Origin: Halorubellus sp. JP-L1
GTDB taxonomy: Archaea; Halobacteriota; Halobacteria; Halobacteriales; Natrialbaceae
Length of the DNA stretch: 64,000 nt
Direction of reading: 5' to 3'
Assembly (NCBI RefSeq): GCF_011440375.1
Contig: NZ_JAAOIR010000005.1
Span: forward strand, 62,001 to 126,000
Position 1 is the stretch's first letter, and every line of letters starts with the position of its first letter. Both the position numbers and the translations under genes were made by a program. Of the stretch, positions 24,852 to 33,956 are shown piece by piece. The notes beneath the pieces are model-generated. The model did not search any database, was not told where the DNA came from, and worked only from the letters and a program-made list of their open reading frames with translations.

Positions 24852-25841
24852 ATGCGCGACGGCGTCGAGCGGGCGTTATCGCGTGCGTTCCCGGAGCGTG
24901 CGGTGGCGGAGACGTCGCGGGTATCGGGGTCCGACCGCCCGGGGAACGAGACGGTGCGCGTGCGGTTCGCCGACGACGTGGTGGCGTTCCTGAAGGTCGC
25001 GGTCGACGGCGGAGCGACGGCGCGCGAGCGGCTGTCGCGGGACGCGGCGGCGACGCGGTACGCGCGCTGGAACGCGGACGTCCGCGTCCCGGAGGTCCTC
25101 GCGGTGGATGCGTCTGGGACGCCCGCGTACGTCGCGACCGCGGCGCTGTCCGGGACGGCGATCGCGACGGACTGGCCGGTCGACTCGACGGTGGCGCGAG
25201 CGACGGTACTGCGCGCGGTCGGGCGAGCACTCGCTGGCGTGCACGCCGCCGCCGACTTCGACGAGCACGCTCGAATCCGCGGGGGGAGCGACGACGGAGA
25301 GCGCCTGGACCTGGAGCCCGGACCGTGGTCGACGGTGCTCGAGGACGCGATGACCGCACGCGCCGACGCGCTGTTCGCGGACCGGTTCCGGGACCGACTC
25401 CCGGACGTCCTCGCAGCCGTGGACGCGGCGAGCGACGGCCTCGACGCGGCGCCGGCGACGCTCGTCCACGACGACCCGCGGCCCGAGAACTGCCTCGTCG
25501 ACTCCGACGGCCCCGGGCTCGTGGACTGGGAGACCGCGCTCGTCGGCGACCCGGCGCTCGACCTCGTCCGCGCCGAAGCACAGTACGTCGAGCGCGCGGC
25601 CATCGCGGACGCGGACGGCGGCCGATTGCGGCGCGCGCTCCGCGCGGGCTACCGCGACCACGCCGGCCGACTCCCGGACGGGTTCGTCGAGCGTCACCCG
25701 CTGTACCGCGTCGTGACGTTCCTCGACGCGGTGCGGACGTTCGAGCACTGGGCGCCGGACGCGAGCGAGGACGTCGACGACCTGGCGGCGTGGGTGCGCG
25801 GCGAACTCGACGTGCGACTGGACGCCGTCGACGGCGAGTAG
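24852..25841 (+). CDS. Aminoglycoside phosphotransferase-family kinase (APH/choline-kinase fold)
   Basis: This 329-residue soluble protein has the kinase-like catalytic loop LVHDDPRPENCLV (His-Asp-Asp and the metal-binding Asn) and the second metal site LVDWETALVGDPALDLV. The N-lobe strand RFADDVVAFLKVAV carries the ATP-contacting Lys. These are features of APH/choline-kinase fold proteins that phosphorylate small alcohols or sugars; resistance function is not implied in an archaeon. The start could be GTG 24849 or ATG 24852; the latter is chosen. It is divergent from the halocin-like gene across an AT-rich gap (24575-24850). Confidence 0.86.
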   Translation: MRDGVERALSRAFPERAVAETSRVSGSDRPGNETVRVRFADDVVAFLKVAVDGGATARERLSRDAAATRYARWNADVRVPEVLAVDASGTPAYVATAALSGTAIATDWPVDSTVARATVLRAVGRALAGVHAAADFDEHARIRGGSDDGERLDLEPGPWSTVLEDAMTARADALFADRFRDRLPDVLAAVDAASDGLDAAPATLVHDDPRPENCLVDSDGPGLVDWETALVGDPALDLVRAEAQYVERAAIADADGGRLRRALRAGYRDHAGRLPDGFVERHPLYRVVTFLDAVRTFEHWAPDASEDVDDLAAWVRGELDVRLDAVDGE

Positions 25842-25882
25842 GTCCCGTCCGCGACCCCCGAAGTGGTCGCGTCGACGCGGGG

Positions 25883-26254
25883 TCAGTCCCGTGATGGTGG
25901 TTTCTTCGACCGGACTCGCCCGAACCAGTCGCGGTGGTCGGCGACGAACCGATAGACGGGGTCGCGGACGCGACTGCGTGCACCCTCCGGGAGCGTCGCG
26001 AACGCGCGAGCGGCGGTTCCCTCGGTCGTGTCGAGGTGCGTGGCGACGAACTCCGCCGCCTCGCCACAGGAGTACGTGTCGTCGCCGTCGAAGACGTGCA
26101 TGCAGTCCTCGTACTCGTCGGGGAGCCGCTCGCGTTCCGCGGGCGACAGCTCCGAGAACCCCAGGAGGTGAAAGTAGCCGTGAACGTCGGCGTACTCCGC
26201 ACTCCACGTGCAGAACCCGCAGTCGTCGTCGTACACGATCGTCGGACGGCTCAT
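25883..26254 (-). CDS. DCC-type thiol-disulfide oxidoreductase-like protein (DUF393)
   Basis: This is a 123-residue protein with the defining DCC motif near its start: IVYDDDCGFCTWSAEYA, where Cys12 and Cys15 would form the redox pair. Later stretches (GFSELSPAERERLP; YSCGEAAEFVATHL) fit the DUF393 family. A role in thiol redox is inferred from the CxxC. ATG 26254 gives the normal family start. The gap 26255-26528 has no gene and carries the pcn promoter. Confidence 0.82.
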   Translation of the reverse strand: MSRPTIVYDDDCGFCTWSAEYADVHGYFHLLGFSELSPAERERLPDEYEDCMHVFDGDDTYSCGEAAEFVATHLDTTEGTAARAFATLPEGARSRVRDPVYRFVADHRDWFGRVRSKKPPSRD

Positions 26255-26495
26255 GACCGCTCCTACGCTCGGGGGCTTCAAGAGCGCCACGACCTCGGCC
26301 TCGGCGACTCGTTCGTGGCGCGGACGCCGGCCCGTTCCCGGCGCCGTCGGCGACCCGTTTCTGGCGCCGACCGCGACCGCCTCCGGGTTCCCGTAGCCGA
26401 CCGCTTCCATCGTCGTCCGCGGGCCGTCGCGACCGGGCGCGCTGGCGGCCGCGAACGCCGCGCGCGCCCCAAGCCCGTGCATCGGAAAGGGTGTC

Positions 26496-26501
26496 TTTTT
26501 A
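26496..26501 (+). promoter_or_regulatory. TATA-like box of pcn
   Basis: TTTTTA lies 28-33 bp before the PCNA start codon within an otherwise GC-rich region. The spacing implies a leaderless or nearly leaderless message, usual for haloarchaea. Confidence 0.6.
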
Positions 26502-26528
26502 GGGGTCGGTTTCGTACGACGAGACAAT

Positions 26529-27272
26529 ATGTTCAAGGCCATCGTGAGCGCGGATACGCTCAAGACGACGCTCGATTCCGTGAGCGTCCTGGTGGACGAG
26601 TGCAAGATCCACCTCGAGGAGGACGGCCTCGAGATCCGCGCCGTCGACCCCGCGAACGTAGGCATGGTCGACCTGGACCTTTCAGCTGACGCGTTCGAGT
26701 CGTACGAGGCCGACGGCGGCCTCATCGGCGTGAACCTCTCCCGGCTCGAGGACATCGCTGGCATGGCCGACGCCGGCCAGCTCGTCAGTCTCGAGCTCGA
26801 CGAGGAGACGCGCAAGCTCCACATCCAGATCGACGGACTCGAGTACACGCTCACGCTCATCGACCCCGACTCGATCCGCCAGGAACCGGACATCCCGGAC
26901 CTCGACCTCGCCGCAGAGGTCGTCGTCGAAGGGAAGGACATCAATCGCGCCGTCAAGGCCGCCGACATGGTCAGCGACCACATCGCACTCGGCGTGAACG
27001 GCAGCGACGAGTTCTTCTACATCGACGCCGAGGGCGACGCGGACGACGTCCACCTGGAACTCACGCGCGACGACCTCATCGACCTCTCCGCCGCCGACGC
27101 ACGCAGCCTGTTCTCCCTGGACTACCTCAAGGACATGGACAAGGCCATCCCGAAGGACGCGGAGGTCACGATGGAACTCGGCGAAGAGTTCCCCGTGAAG
27201 ATGCACTTCGACATCGCCGAGGGCATGGGCCACGTCACGTTCATGCTCGCGCCCCGCATCCAGTCGAACTGA
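26529..27272 (+). CDS. pcn: DNA polymerase sliding clamp (PCNA)
   Basis: This 247-residue protein forms the homotrimeric ring that holds polymerases, ligase and FEN1 on DNA. It starts [26 protein letters not shown] and shows the two-domain PCNA fold: [13 protein letters not shown] in the first domain, the interdomain connecting loop around [14 protein letters not shown], and the second domain ending [15 protein letters not shown]. The strongly negative outer surface is typical of haloarchaeal PCNA. It lies about 26 kb left of the origin, near radA. Confidence 0.97.
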   Translation: MFKAIVSADTLKTTLDSVSVLVDECKIHLEEDGLEIRAVDPANVGMVDLDLSADAFESYEADGGLIGVNLSRLEDIAGMADAGQLVSLELDEETRKLHIQIDGLEYTLTLIDPDSIRQEPDIPDLDLAAEVVVEGKDINRAVKAADMVSDHIALGVNGSDEFFYIDAEGDADDVHLELTRDDLIDLSAADARSLFSLDYLKDMDKAIPKDAEVTMELGEEFPVKMHFDIAEGMGHVTFMLAPRIQSN

Positions 27273-27329
27273 TCGACGGTCGATTCTCGCGGTTCTCCTC
27301 TCGACGACGCGGACTTCGGTAGCGCCGGG

Positions 27330-27767
27330 TTAGTCCTCGGCCGCCCAGGTCGCGCGTTCGGCGGCGGTGTAGCCGGCGACGCCGGTGGCGAGCGAGCCGA
27401 TTGCGGTGAAGGCGACGAGGGCGACGAGGAGGCTCTGGTCGTCGCCGTGACGGAGCGCGTGCATCGCGGCCCCGGTACCGAGGAGGATGGTCGCGGTCGC
27501 AGCGGCGGCGAGTGCGGCACGGCCGTAGTCCCGGAACATGACGGCGGCGCCGCCGAAGTATCCGGTGGCGAGCGCGAAGTGGGCGCCGGCGAAGAACGCG
27601 GCCATCGCGTAGAAACCCGCCGGGAGCAGTATCGCGAACTGGCCGCCGACGCCGAGGACGGTGACGAGCGCGACCCGCCGGACGCCGAACCGGGCGACCG
27701 CGGCGTACGTCGGCGTGGTCGGCCACTCCGGGTTCGACCACGCGCGCAACGACTGGAGGACGGCCAT
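27330..27767 (-). CDS. Four-helix membrane protein of unknown function
   Basis: This 145-residue protein is mostly hydrophobic with about four helices (30-50, 55-78, 85-105 and 118-138) and a soluble N-terminus MAVLQSLRAWSNPEWPTTPTY. No catalytic motif is visible. ATG 27767 is chosen because the upstream part of this long frame is Arg-rich shadow sequence. It is convergent with pcn. Confidence 0.68.
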   Translation of the reverse strand: MAVLQSLRAWSNPEWPTTPTYAAVARFGVRRVALVTVLGVGGQFAILLPAGFYAMAAFFAGAHFALATGYFGGAAVMFRDYGRAALAAAATATILLGTGAAMHALRHGDDQSLLVALVAFTAIGSLATGVAGYTAAERATWAAED

Positions 27768-27861
27768 GCGTTCTCGTACTGCTCGGTGGAACAAAAAGCT
27801 ATCACTCGTCGGTTCAGTCGCAACACAAACCACTAAATCGCTCGTTCGTGTTCGTCGGCGC

Positions 27862-28068
27862 ATGGACACGATGCTCGTCAGAGCGGGTGCACTGCTCGCG
27901 GTGGTCGGCGGCACGCTCGCGGTGTACGACTCGATAGTCGCCGCCATCGGCGAGCCGGGCGTCTCCATGGCCAGCGGGCTCCTCATGCTCGCCGCGAGCG
28001 CCATGATGACTATCGGGTGGGTTCGTGAGGCGGGGTCGACCGAGCCGGCAGGTAGTACGAACGAATAA
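27862..28068 (+). CDS. Small two-helix membrane protein
   Basis: This 68-residue protein starts MDTMLVRAGALLAVVGG, with helices at about 6-26 and 36-53 and a polar tail ending GSTEPAGSTNE. Its composition suggests a real but unassigned protein. An AT-richer stretch (AAAAAGCTATCACTCG, AACCACTAAATCG) 30-60 bp upstream may hold its promoter. Confidence 0.55.
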   Translation: MDTMLVRAGALLAVVGGTLAVYDSIVAAIGEPGVSMASGLLMLAASAMMTIGWVREAGSTEPAGSTNE

Positions 28069-28561
28069 CCGAGACCGAACCCGTCCCCGGGCCCTCCCTG
28101 CCGCTCTCGCGGTCGTTCAGTTGCCGGGGGACGCACTCGGACTGCTCGACAAATCGTCGTTCTACCTGCTCTTCGCGTTCTGCGTGAGTTTCGCACTGGA
28201 TGGGTTCCTCTACGCGAACCGCGCGAACCTCTGAACGCCCGTCGCGAGGGTCGTCCGCCCGGCATGGTGAGGCGCGCGAGCCGGCCGCGTCGTCGAGCCC
28301 GCAGCGGCGAGACGGCGCGGGTCGACGCGTGCGAGGGACGAGTGCGACGACGAACGCAGAGAGTCGTCGCACGAGTCGGTTGGGGAGGACGAGGCGCGGT
28401 GCGGTCGCGGTGGCGTCGCGGGGCGGCCCCACAGGCACCGGCTGTCGGCGCAGTCCCGTGGTTCGCGCCCGTGACCAGCACCGTCGATACCACCGAACCC
28501 CCACTCGTCATCCCCGCAACACCGTCGTGAATTGCCCGCGGTTGCCACCCCCACGGTAGAA
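28069..28561. other. Intergenic region, possibly with a decayed membrane-protein fragment
   Basis: Within this 493-bp gap, bases 28112-28234 read in frame as a short hydrophobic segment (LLDKSSFYLLFAFCVSFALDGFLYANRANL) ending at TGA 28232-28234. It has no good start codon of its own; the only in-frame GTG, at 28025, lies inside the preceding gene. It may be the remnant of a membrane-protein gene or chance. The rest, 28235-28561, shows no supported feature. Confidence 0.4.
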
Positions 28562-29167
28562 TCAGACGCGCCTGTCGATGACCGCCTTCGCCGCCTTCGC
28601 CTTCTCCTTCCAGCCGTAGCCCTGCTCGTGGACGTGCCGCTTCGACGCCACGAGTTCCTCCGGCGATTCTTCCTCGAACCCGCCGCGCTGCCACGTCCCG
28701 GATTCTTTCAGCCAGTCGACGACCTTCTCCTTCGTCTCGGGCCACGTGAGCCCGATCATCTCGTAGTACGCGACCATCGCGAACACGCTGTTGTCGTGCG
28801 CGCCCGGCACGCTCCCTTCCTCGTAGATCGTCTTCACGGGATCGTGGGGCGGATGCGCGAGTCGCTCGCGGTACTCGTCGGGGGTGACGAGTTCGAGGAC
28901 TTCGCGACCGCTCTCGTCGGTCGTCTCGTCGACCCTGCGCGTCGTCTGCAGTTCCTGGAGGACGGCCTGGTGGAGCGAGTCCCAGTCGCCGTGCGCGGCC
29001 GCCCGCAGTTCGTCCTCGCCCTTCGCGCCGTCGGCGAGCGCGGCGACGACGTCGGTGTACGCCTTCTCGACGTCGAACCACGGCGTGCCCGTGAACTTGC
29101 AGTCGAAGTCGTGGAGGTCGTTCGTGCTCCGACAGCCCGGGCACGGGTACTTGAAGTAGCGCGCCAC
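28562..29167 (-). CDS. Conserved haloarchaeal protein with N-terminal cysteine cluster
   Basis: The product has 201 residues. The start MARYFKYPCPGCRSTNDLHDFDC carries three cysteines (9, 12, 23) that could bind zinc with a nearby His. The rest is mostly helical and acidic with conserved-looking segments such as TGTPWFDVEKAYTDVVAAL, EEGSVPGAHDNSVFAMVAYYEMIGLTWPETK and EQGYGWKEKAKAAKAVIDRRV. I do not recognise the family. A nucleic-acid-related role is possible from the zinc-ribbon-like start but is not supported further. Confidence 0.7.
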   Translation of the reverse strand: MARYFKYPCPGCRSTNDLHDFDCKFTGTPWFDVEKAYTDVVAALADGAKGEDELRAAAHGDWDSLHQAVLQELQTTRRVDETTDESGREVLELVTPDEYRERLAHPPHDPVKTIYEEGSVPGAHDNSVFAMVAYYEMIGLTWPETKEKVVDWLKESGTWQRGGFEEESPEELVASKRHVHEQGYGWKEKAKAAKAVIDRRV

Positions 29168-29223
29168 GAGCCACGAGTAGCGGCCGCTGGCCTATGAGCG
29201 TACCGCTCTCGGTCGCGAGGGAG

Positions 29224-30585
29224 CTAGCCGGCGGTCGCGCGCTCGCGGCGCTCGCGGCGCGCGACCACGACGAGCGCGGGGACGAGGAGGATTGCGCCGG
29301 CGACGAACGGCGACCAGCGCGCGCCGAACTCGTAGAGCCCCGCCATCACGGGCGGCCCGACCGTTCGGCCGAGGCTGCCCGCGCCCTGCGTGACGCCGAA
29401 CGCCGACCCCTGCTCGGTCGCGCTCGCGCTCCGGGAGACGAGCGCGCCGAGCGCCGCCGACAGCAGGCCGTTCCCGAGCGGGACGAGTGGCAGCAGGAGG
29501 ACGAGCGCGACGACGCCGGGCGCGAGCCCACCCACGGCGAGCGCGGCGAACCCACCGATGTCGGGCGTGAACGGGAGGACGGCCGCGCCGACGGCGAGGA
29601 CGCCGAGGCCGACGACGGCCATCCGCCCGTCCCCGATGCGCCGGGAGACCCGCGGGACGAGCCCGCCCTGGACGACGACGCCGAGCACGCCGATGTACGT
29701 CAAGAACGCCGCCGCCTGCGGTTCGACGAACCCGAAGACGTCCGCGAGCCACGGGATGAACGCGACCGTGACGCCGGAGAACGCGACGTTCACGAGGAAG
29801 AACGCGACGACGAGCCCGCGAAGTCGGTCGTCGGCGAGCGCGGCCCGGAACTGCGAGACGAGCGTCGTCGGCGCGGGCCCGCCCGTCGGGGCGTCCTCCG
29901 GGACCGCATCGGTCTCGCCGCCGCCGTCGTCGCGGATGCTCGCCGGATCGGGGAGGAATCGCCACGCGACGGCGGCGCCCGCGAGCGAGATCGCGGCGGC
30001 GGCGAAGCTCGGCATCGAGAACCGCGTCACGGGCACGAACCCGGGGAGGACGCCGCGCGCGAGCTCGAGGACGGCCGGGCTGGCGAGGACGCCGCCGAGC
30101 GCGGGCCCGACGATGAACCCGACGCTGAACGCCGCGCCGAGGACGCCGAGCGCGCCCGCGCGGTCCGCCGGGGGCGTGATGTCGGCGACGTACGCCTGCG
30201 CCGTCGCGATGTTCCCGCCCGCGGCGCCGGCCCCGATCCGTGCGACGAACACGAGCCAGAGCGCACCGGCGACGCCGAACACCGTCCACGCGACCGCGCC
30301 ACCGAGCAACGAGACGACGATGACGGGCCGTCGACCGTACCGGTCACTGATCCGGCCGAGGAAGGGCGCGCTCGCGAACTGCGCGAGCGAGTACGACGCC
30401 GCCAGCAGCCCGATGAAGACGTCGTTCGCGACGAACGACCGCACGTAGAACGGCAGGATGGGGATGACGATCCCGAACCCCAGGAGGTCGAGCACGACGA
30501 CGAACACGATCACCGCGAACGCGCGTCGCCGACGCTTCGGGACGTCGGCGAACCGGGCGCTCGCGGCCGCCGCTGGCGCGGACAT
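29224..30585 (-). CDS. Major facilitator superfamily exporter (DHA1/TetA-like)
   Basis: This 453-residue protein has 12 predicted helices. The loop 2-3 signature GRISDRYGRRPVIV (about 77-90) and the helix 4-5 region ARIGAGAAGGNIATAQAYVADITPPADRAGALG match drug:H+ antiporter-1 MFS proteins. The first helix, FGIVIPILPFYVRSF, is also typical of TetA relatives. A central acidic cytoplasmic loop (about 210-235) separates the halves. Multidrug or metabolite export is inferred from family. Confidence 0.92.
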   Translation of the reverse strand: MSAPAAAASARFADVPKRRRRAFAVIVFVVVLDLLGFGIVIPILPFYVRSFVANDVFIGLLAASYSLAQFASAPFLGRISDRYGRRPVIVVSLLGGAVAWTVFGVAGALWLVFVARIGAGAAGGNIATAQAYVADITPPADRAGALGVLGAAFSVGFIVGPALGGVLASPAVLELARGVLPGFVPVTRFSMPSFAAAAISLAGAAVAWRFLPDPASIRDDGGGETDAVPEDAPTGGPAPTTLVSQFRAALADDRLRGLVVAFFLVNVAFSGVTVAFIPWLADVFGFVEPQAAAFLTYIGVLGVVVQGGLVPRVSRRIGDGRMAVVGLGVLAVGAAVLPFTPDIGGFAALAVGGLAPGVVALVLLLPLVPLGNGLLSAALGALVSRSASATEQGSAFGVTQGAGSLGRTVGPPVMAGLYEFGARWSPFVAGAILLVPALVVVARRERRERATAG

Positions 30586-30709
30586 ACTCCAAGCCGTCGG
30601 GGAGCGAGCCCATAACGGCTTGGTCGAACGCGGCGGTCTCAGCCAGTTGCGAGACCGCGACCGAGGCGGTCTCGGTGGCGGTCGTCGTGGACCATTTGAC
30701 GGCCCGGCG

Positions 30710-31255
30710 TCAGGTCGTGGGGTCGACGTCCATCACGTCGAGGTCGGCGTCGTCGGGGACGAGCGAGTCGTCGATCGCTTCGAGTTCGTCGACGGCAGCC
30801 GTCACGTGAAAGAAGTCCGGCCTCTCGAACGCGTCGTCCGTCGACCACGCGTACCGAACGGTCCGGTCGGGGTCGACCACGAACACTGCTCGCTTCGGGA
30901 CGCCCCGGTGCCCCTGGTGTTCGTCATACCGGACGCCGAACGCGTCGGCAACGCTCGCGTCATAATCGCTGAGCAGCGGGAAGTTCAGATCGTGCGCGTC
31001 CGCGAACGCCGTGTGCGAGTGCGTGCTGTCCCCGGAGACCGCCCAGACGTCGAGTCCGGGCGTGAACTCGAACCACTCCGCGTCCCTGATCGTGCACAGT
31101 TCGGTCGTACAGACCGGACTGAAGTCGAATGGGTAGAACAGGAGGAGCACGGCGCGACCGTCGTCGGTGCTCTCCTGAAGGCTGTACGTGTCGGTCGTCC
31201 CCTCGGTCACCCCCGGAAGCGCGAATTCGGGCGCATCGTTCCCAACTGTTAGCAC
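30710..31255 (-). CDS. Peroxiredoxin (BCP/AhpE-like)
   Basis: This 181-residue thiol peroxidase starts MLTVGNDAPEFALPGVTEG, with the active-site region LLLFYPFDFSPVCTTELC: peroxidatic Cys49 preceded by P47, and a second Cys54 five residues later, the spacing of BCP-type enzymes that resolve within the same helix. AVSGDSTHSHTAFADAH and RAVFVVDPDRTVRY complete the thioredoxin-like fold. It reduces hydroperoxides in the cytoplasm. The acidic C-terminal extension is halophilic. Confidence 0.92.
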   Translation of the reverse strand: MLTVGNDAPEFALPGVTEGTTDTYSLQESTDDGRAVLLLFYPFDFSPVCTTELCTIRDAEWFEFTPGLDVWAVSGDSTHSHTAFADAHDLNFPLLSDYDASVADAFGVRYDEHQGHRGVPKRAVFVVDPDRTVRYAWSTDDAFERPDFFHVTAAVDELEAIDDSLVPDDADLDVMDVDPTT

Positions 31256-31341
31256 ACCAAAAAGATGGCCTCGATAACGTATAAGCGCTCACCCAACGGC
31301 GGCGAACCGACCGCGATGAGGACTCCCGGTGGAGCGGCCGG

Positions 31342-32418
31342 TCAGTCGAGCCACTCGATGACGGTCGCCGCCCACGTGTAGCCGGTGCCGGCGGCGAGGA
31401 AGAGGACGACGTCGCCGCCTTCGAGTCGCGGCGGGTCGCTCGCGAGTGCTTCCTCGACCGCGAGCGCCTGATCGACGCTCTGGACGTGCCCGTACTCGTC
31501 GAGGTAGTAACTGGCAGTCGAGACGTCGACGCCGAGTTCGTCGAGGAGGTACTCGTGGAACGACCGCTTCATGTGCGTGACCGCGACGAAGTCGAGGTCG
31601 CTCCGGTCGTACCCGCTCGCGTCGAGCGCGTCGTCCGCGACGTCGAGGTAGTTCTGCAGACTCACCTCTCCGAGCCGTTCCTTCATGCCCTCGGGGTCGG
31701 GGACGTCGAGCGTGTGCATCGGCTCCTCGGCGTCGACGGTCTCGCGACTCGGCGGGTGCTTCGACCCGCCGGCGGGCATGACGACGTCCATCGAGAACGA
31801 GCCGTCCGTGATCGCGGCGGACTCCCGGACGAGCGCGCGAGCGCGCTCGCTCGCCGGGCGGTCCGCGGCCACGTCGGTGTCGGACGCCGGCTGCGAGGCC
31901 GTTTCCACCACGAACGCGCTCGCGCCGCTCCCGAAGTTGAACATGAACGACGAGCGCTCGTTCCCGTAGTCGACGAGGTCCTCCTCGCGGCTCGCCGCGA
32001 CCAGCAGCGCGCGCTCCACGTCGCCCGCGCGGATCTGCGCGGCGACCTGCCGCAAGGCGATCGGAGCGCCCGCACAGAGCGTGTAGCTCTCCGTCGCGTA
32101 CGCGTTCCCGGCGCCGATGCGGTCGGCGACGTTCGCGGCCGCGGACCACACGACGTGGTCCTTGTACTCGCTCCCGTGGTAGCACACGAGGTCGAGGTCC
32201 GCGGGGTCGAGGTCGGCGTCCGCGAGCGCGCGCTCGGCCGCCTTCGCGCTCATGTCCGTCGCGTGGTCGTCGTCGCTCGGACAGACGCGCTTCTCGCGCA
32301 ACCCCATCTTCTCGACGACGACGTGCTCGGGGATTCCGGACGCGTTCGCGATCTCCTCGCCCGTGACGACCTCGTCGGGGACGTACGTTCCGAGGCCCGT
32401 GAGTGCGACCTCAGTCAT
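31342..32418 (-). CDS. Ketosynthase III/HMG-CoA synthase-like thiolase-fold enzyme
   Basis: The product has 358 residues. It starts MTEVALTGLGTYVPDEVVTGEEIA, with the nucleophile Cys115 in ESYTLCAGAPIAL, His in VAVTHMKRSFHEYLLDELG and a C-terminal VVLFLAAGTGYTWAATVIEW. It is 3-oxoacyl-ACP synthase III-like, a Claisen-condensing enzyme that uses acyl-CoA. Its start overlaps the stop of livM by 8 bp, placing it as the last gene of the Liv operon, so it probably modifies the CoA ester of the imported substrate. The exact reaction is not identifiable. Confidence 0.85.
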   Translation of the reverse strand: MTEVALTGLGTYVPDEVVTGEEIANASGIPEHVVVEKMGLREKRVCPSDDDHATDMSAKAAERALADADLDPADLDLVCYHGSEYKDHVVWSAAANVADRIGAGNAYATESYTLCAGAPIALRQVAAQIRAGDVERALLVAASREEDLVDYGNERSSFMFNFGSGASAFVVETASQPASDTDVAADRPASERARALVRESAAITDGSFSMDVVMPAGGSKHPPSRETVDAEEPMHTLDVPDPEGMKERLGEVSLQNYLDVADDALDASGYDRSDLDFVAVTHMKRSFHEYLLDELGVDVSTASYYLDEYGHVQSVDQALAVEEALASDPPRLEGGDVVLFLAAGTGYTWAATVIEWLD

Positions 32419-33916
32419 CACCGCCCTCCGCGTCGGCGTCCGCACTCGCGTCCGCGGGCCGAGCGCCGTCCGCCCACCGCTTGATGCGGGCGGCGGTCTG
32501 GTCGGCGACGGTCCCGCCCATGCGGTCCCGGAGCGTGCCGAGCAGGCCGTTCGGGACGTACAGCACGAACAGCACGAACACGAGCCCGACGTAGAGCTCG
32601 GCGTGCCCGTTCAGGAACGTGTCGACGGCCTCGCCGACGGTGACGCCACCGACGGTCTCCGTCGCCATCGTCCCGTCGCCGAGCGTCTCCTGGAGCCACG
32701 GCAGGAGCCCGCCGCCGCTCCCCGTCTTCGAGAGGAACTCCTCGATGCTGATGTGGAACAGCCGCCCGAAGATCGGGCCGGCGAGCGTCCCAAATCCGCC
32801 GATGACCGACGCCAGCAGGGCGTCGCCGGCGACGAGGAAGTACAGCGAGTTCTCGGGGCTCACCGACCGCCGGAAGCCCGCGAACAGGCCGCCGGCGATC
32901 GCGCCGAAGAACGCGCTCATCGCGAACGCCGCGAGCTTCACCTTGTAGACGTCGTACCCGATGGCGCGAGCGCGCTCCTCGTTCTCGCGGATCGCGATCA
33001 TCACGCGCCCGAACGGCGAGTGGATGATGCGCTGCATCGCCGCGTACCCGAGGAGAGCGATCAGGCCGACCATGTAGTACGACACCTCGGTCCCGCCGAG
33101 GTCGACGGTGACGTCGATGAACCCGAGGAAGTCGAACCCGAGCTTCGCCATGTCCAGCCCGTACACGACCGAATCGCCCTGGAGCTGGCCGATCGCGAGG
33201 TTCAGCGAGTCGACGAACGGCACACCGACCTCGAACCCCTCGGGGTGGTCGAGGACCGCGACGCCGTCCCGGGGGTTCTCGCCGACGAAGTTCCACGACC
33301 CGAACAGTACGTACAGGATCTGACTGAACCCGAGCGTGATCATCGCGAAGTACACGCCCGACAGCCGGAACGAGACGAGGCCGACGAGCACGGCGAGGAC
33401 GGCGGCGACGACCGCCATCAATAGCAGCGTCACCATGAACGGCGTCTGGCTCCCGAGCAGCGGGAGCTTCCCGTTCGCGACGAGGATGACGCCGTACGCG
33501 CCGAGGCCGTAGAACGCCGCGTGCCCGAACGACAGGTAGCCGGTGTACCCGGAGATGAAGTCGAAGCTCGCGGCGAACAGCCCGAAGTAGAAGATCGCGA
33601 CCATCGTCTCCACGCGCGGGAGGACGGCGACCGCGGACAGCGCCCAGTACTCGGGCGCGTCCGCCAGCACGGGGACGACGGTGTACGTCGCCGGGTTCGT
33701 GAAGAACGCGTGCACGAACGGGTAGAGCGCGAGCACGACGAGGACGGCGACGTGCGCGGCCGTCGACCGCGCGTACCGCGCGAACGCGGAGTCCTCGCCG
33801 AACACTCTCGCGACGGTCCCGCCGATGAACCCCTTCCGCGTCGGGCTCGCCGCTGGCGGCGCGTCCTCGGTCGCGCCCTCCGCGGGCGACGTCTCGCCGC
33901 CGTCCGCTACGTGCAC
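32411..33916 (-). CDS. livM: Branched-chain-type ABC transporter permease LivM
   Basis: This 501-residue inner-membrane permease has about ten hydrophobic helices and the family stretches GYLSFGHAAFYGLGAYG, SFRLSGVYFAMITLGFSQI, and the cytoplasmic EAA-like loop with RIIHSPFGRVMIAIRENEERARAIGYDVYKVKLAAF. It pairs with LivH to form the channel. An acidic N-terminal leader and C-terminal tail (WADGARPADASADADAEGGDD) extend it beyond bacterial LivM. GTG 33916 is the only reasonable start. An additional hydrophilic insert between about 205 and 265 is longer than usual. Confidence 0.9.
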   Translation of the reverse strand: MHVADGGETSPAEGATEDAPPAASPTRKGFIGGTVARVFGEDSAFARYARSTAAHVAVLVVLALYPFVHAFFTNPATYTVVPVLADAPEYWALSAVAVLPRVETMVAIFYFGLFAASFDFISGYTGYLSFGHAAFYGLGAYGVILVANGKLPLLGSQTPFMVTLLLMAVVAAVLAVLVGLVSFRLSGVYFAMITLGFSQILYVLFGSWNFVGENPRDGVAVLDHPEGFEVGVPFVDSLNLAIGQLQGDSVVYGLDMAKLGFDFLGFIDVTVDLGGTEVSYYMVGLIALLGYAAMQRIIHSPFGRVMIAIRENEERARAIGYDVYKVKLAAFAMSAFFGAIAGGLFAGFRRSVSPENSLYFLVAGDALLASVIGGFGTLAGPIFGRLFHISIEEFLSKTGSGGGLLPWLQETLGDGTMATETVGGVTVGEAVDTFLNGHAELYVGLVFVLFVLYVPNGLLGTLRDRMGGTVADQTAARIKRWADGARPADASADADAEGGDD

Positions 33917-33956
33917 GCGGTCGTTCGCGTCGTCCGACGGCGCGGAGCCGGTGGGG

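Noticed and set aside
24852-25841. Antibiotic resistance gene (aminoglycoside phosphotransferase)
   Set aside because: Only the kinase fold is supported. Archaeal APH-like proteins act on varied small molecules, and nothing nearby suggests resistance or mobility.
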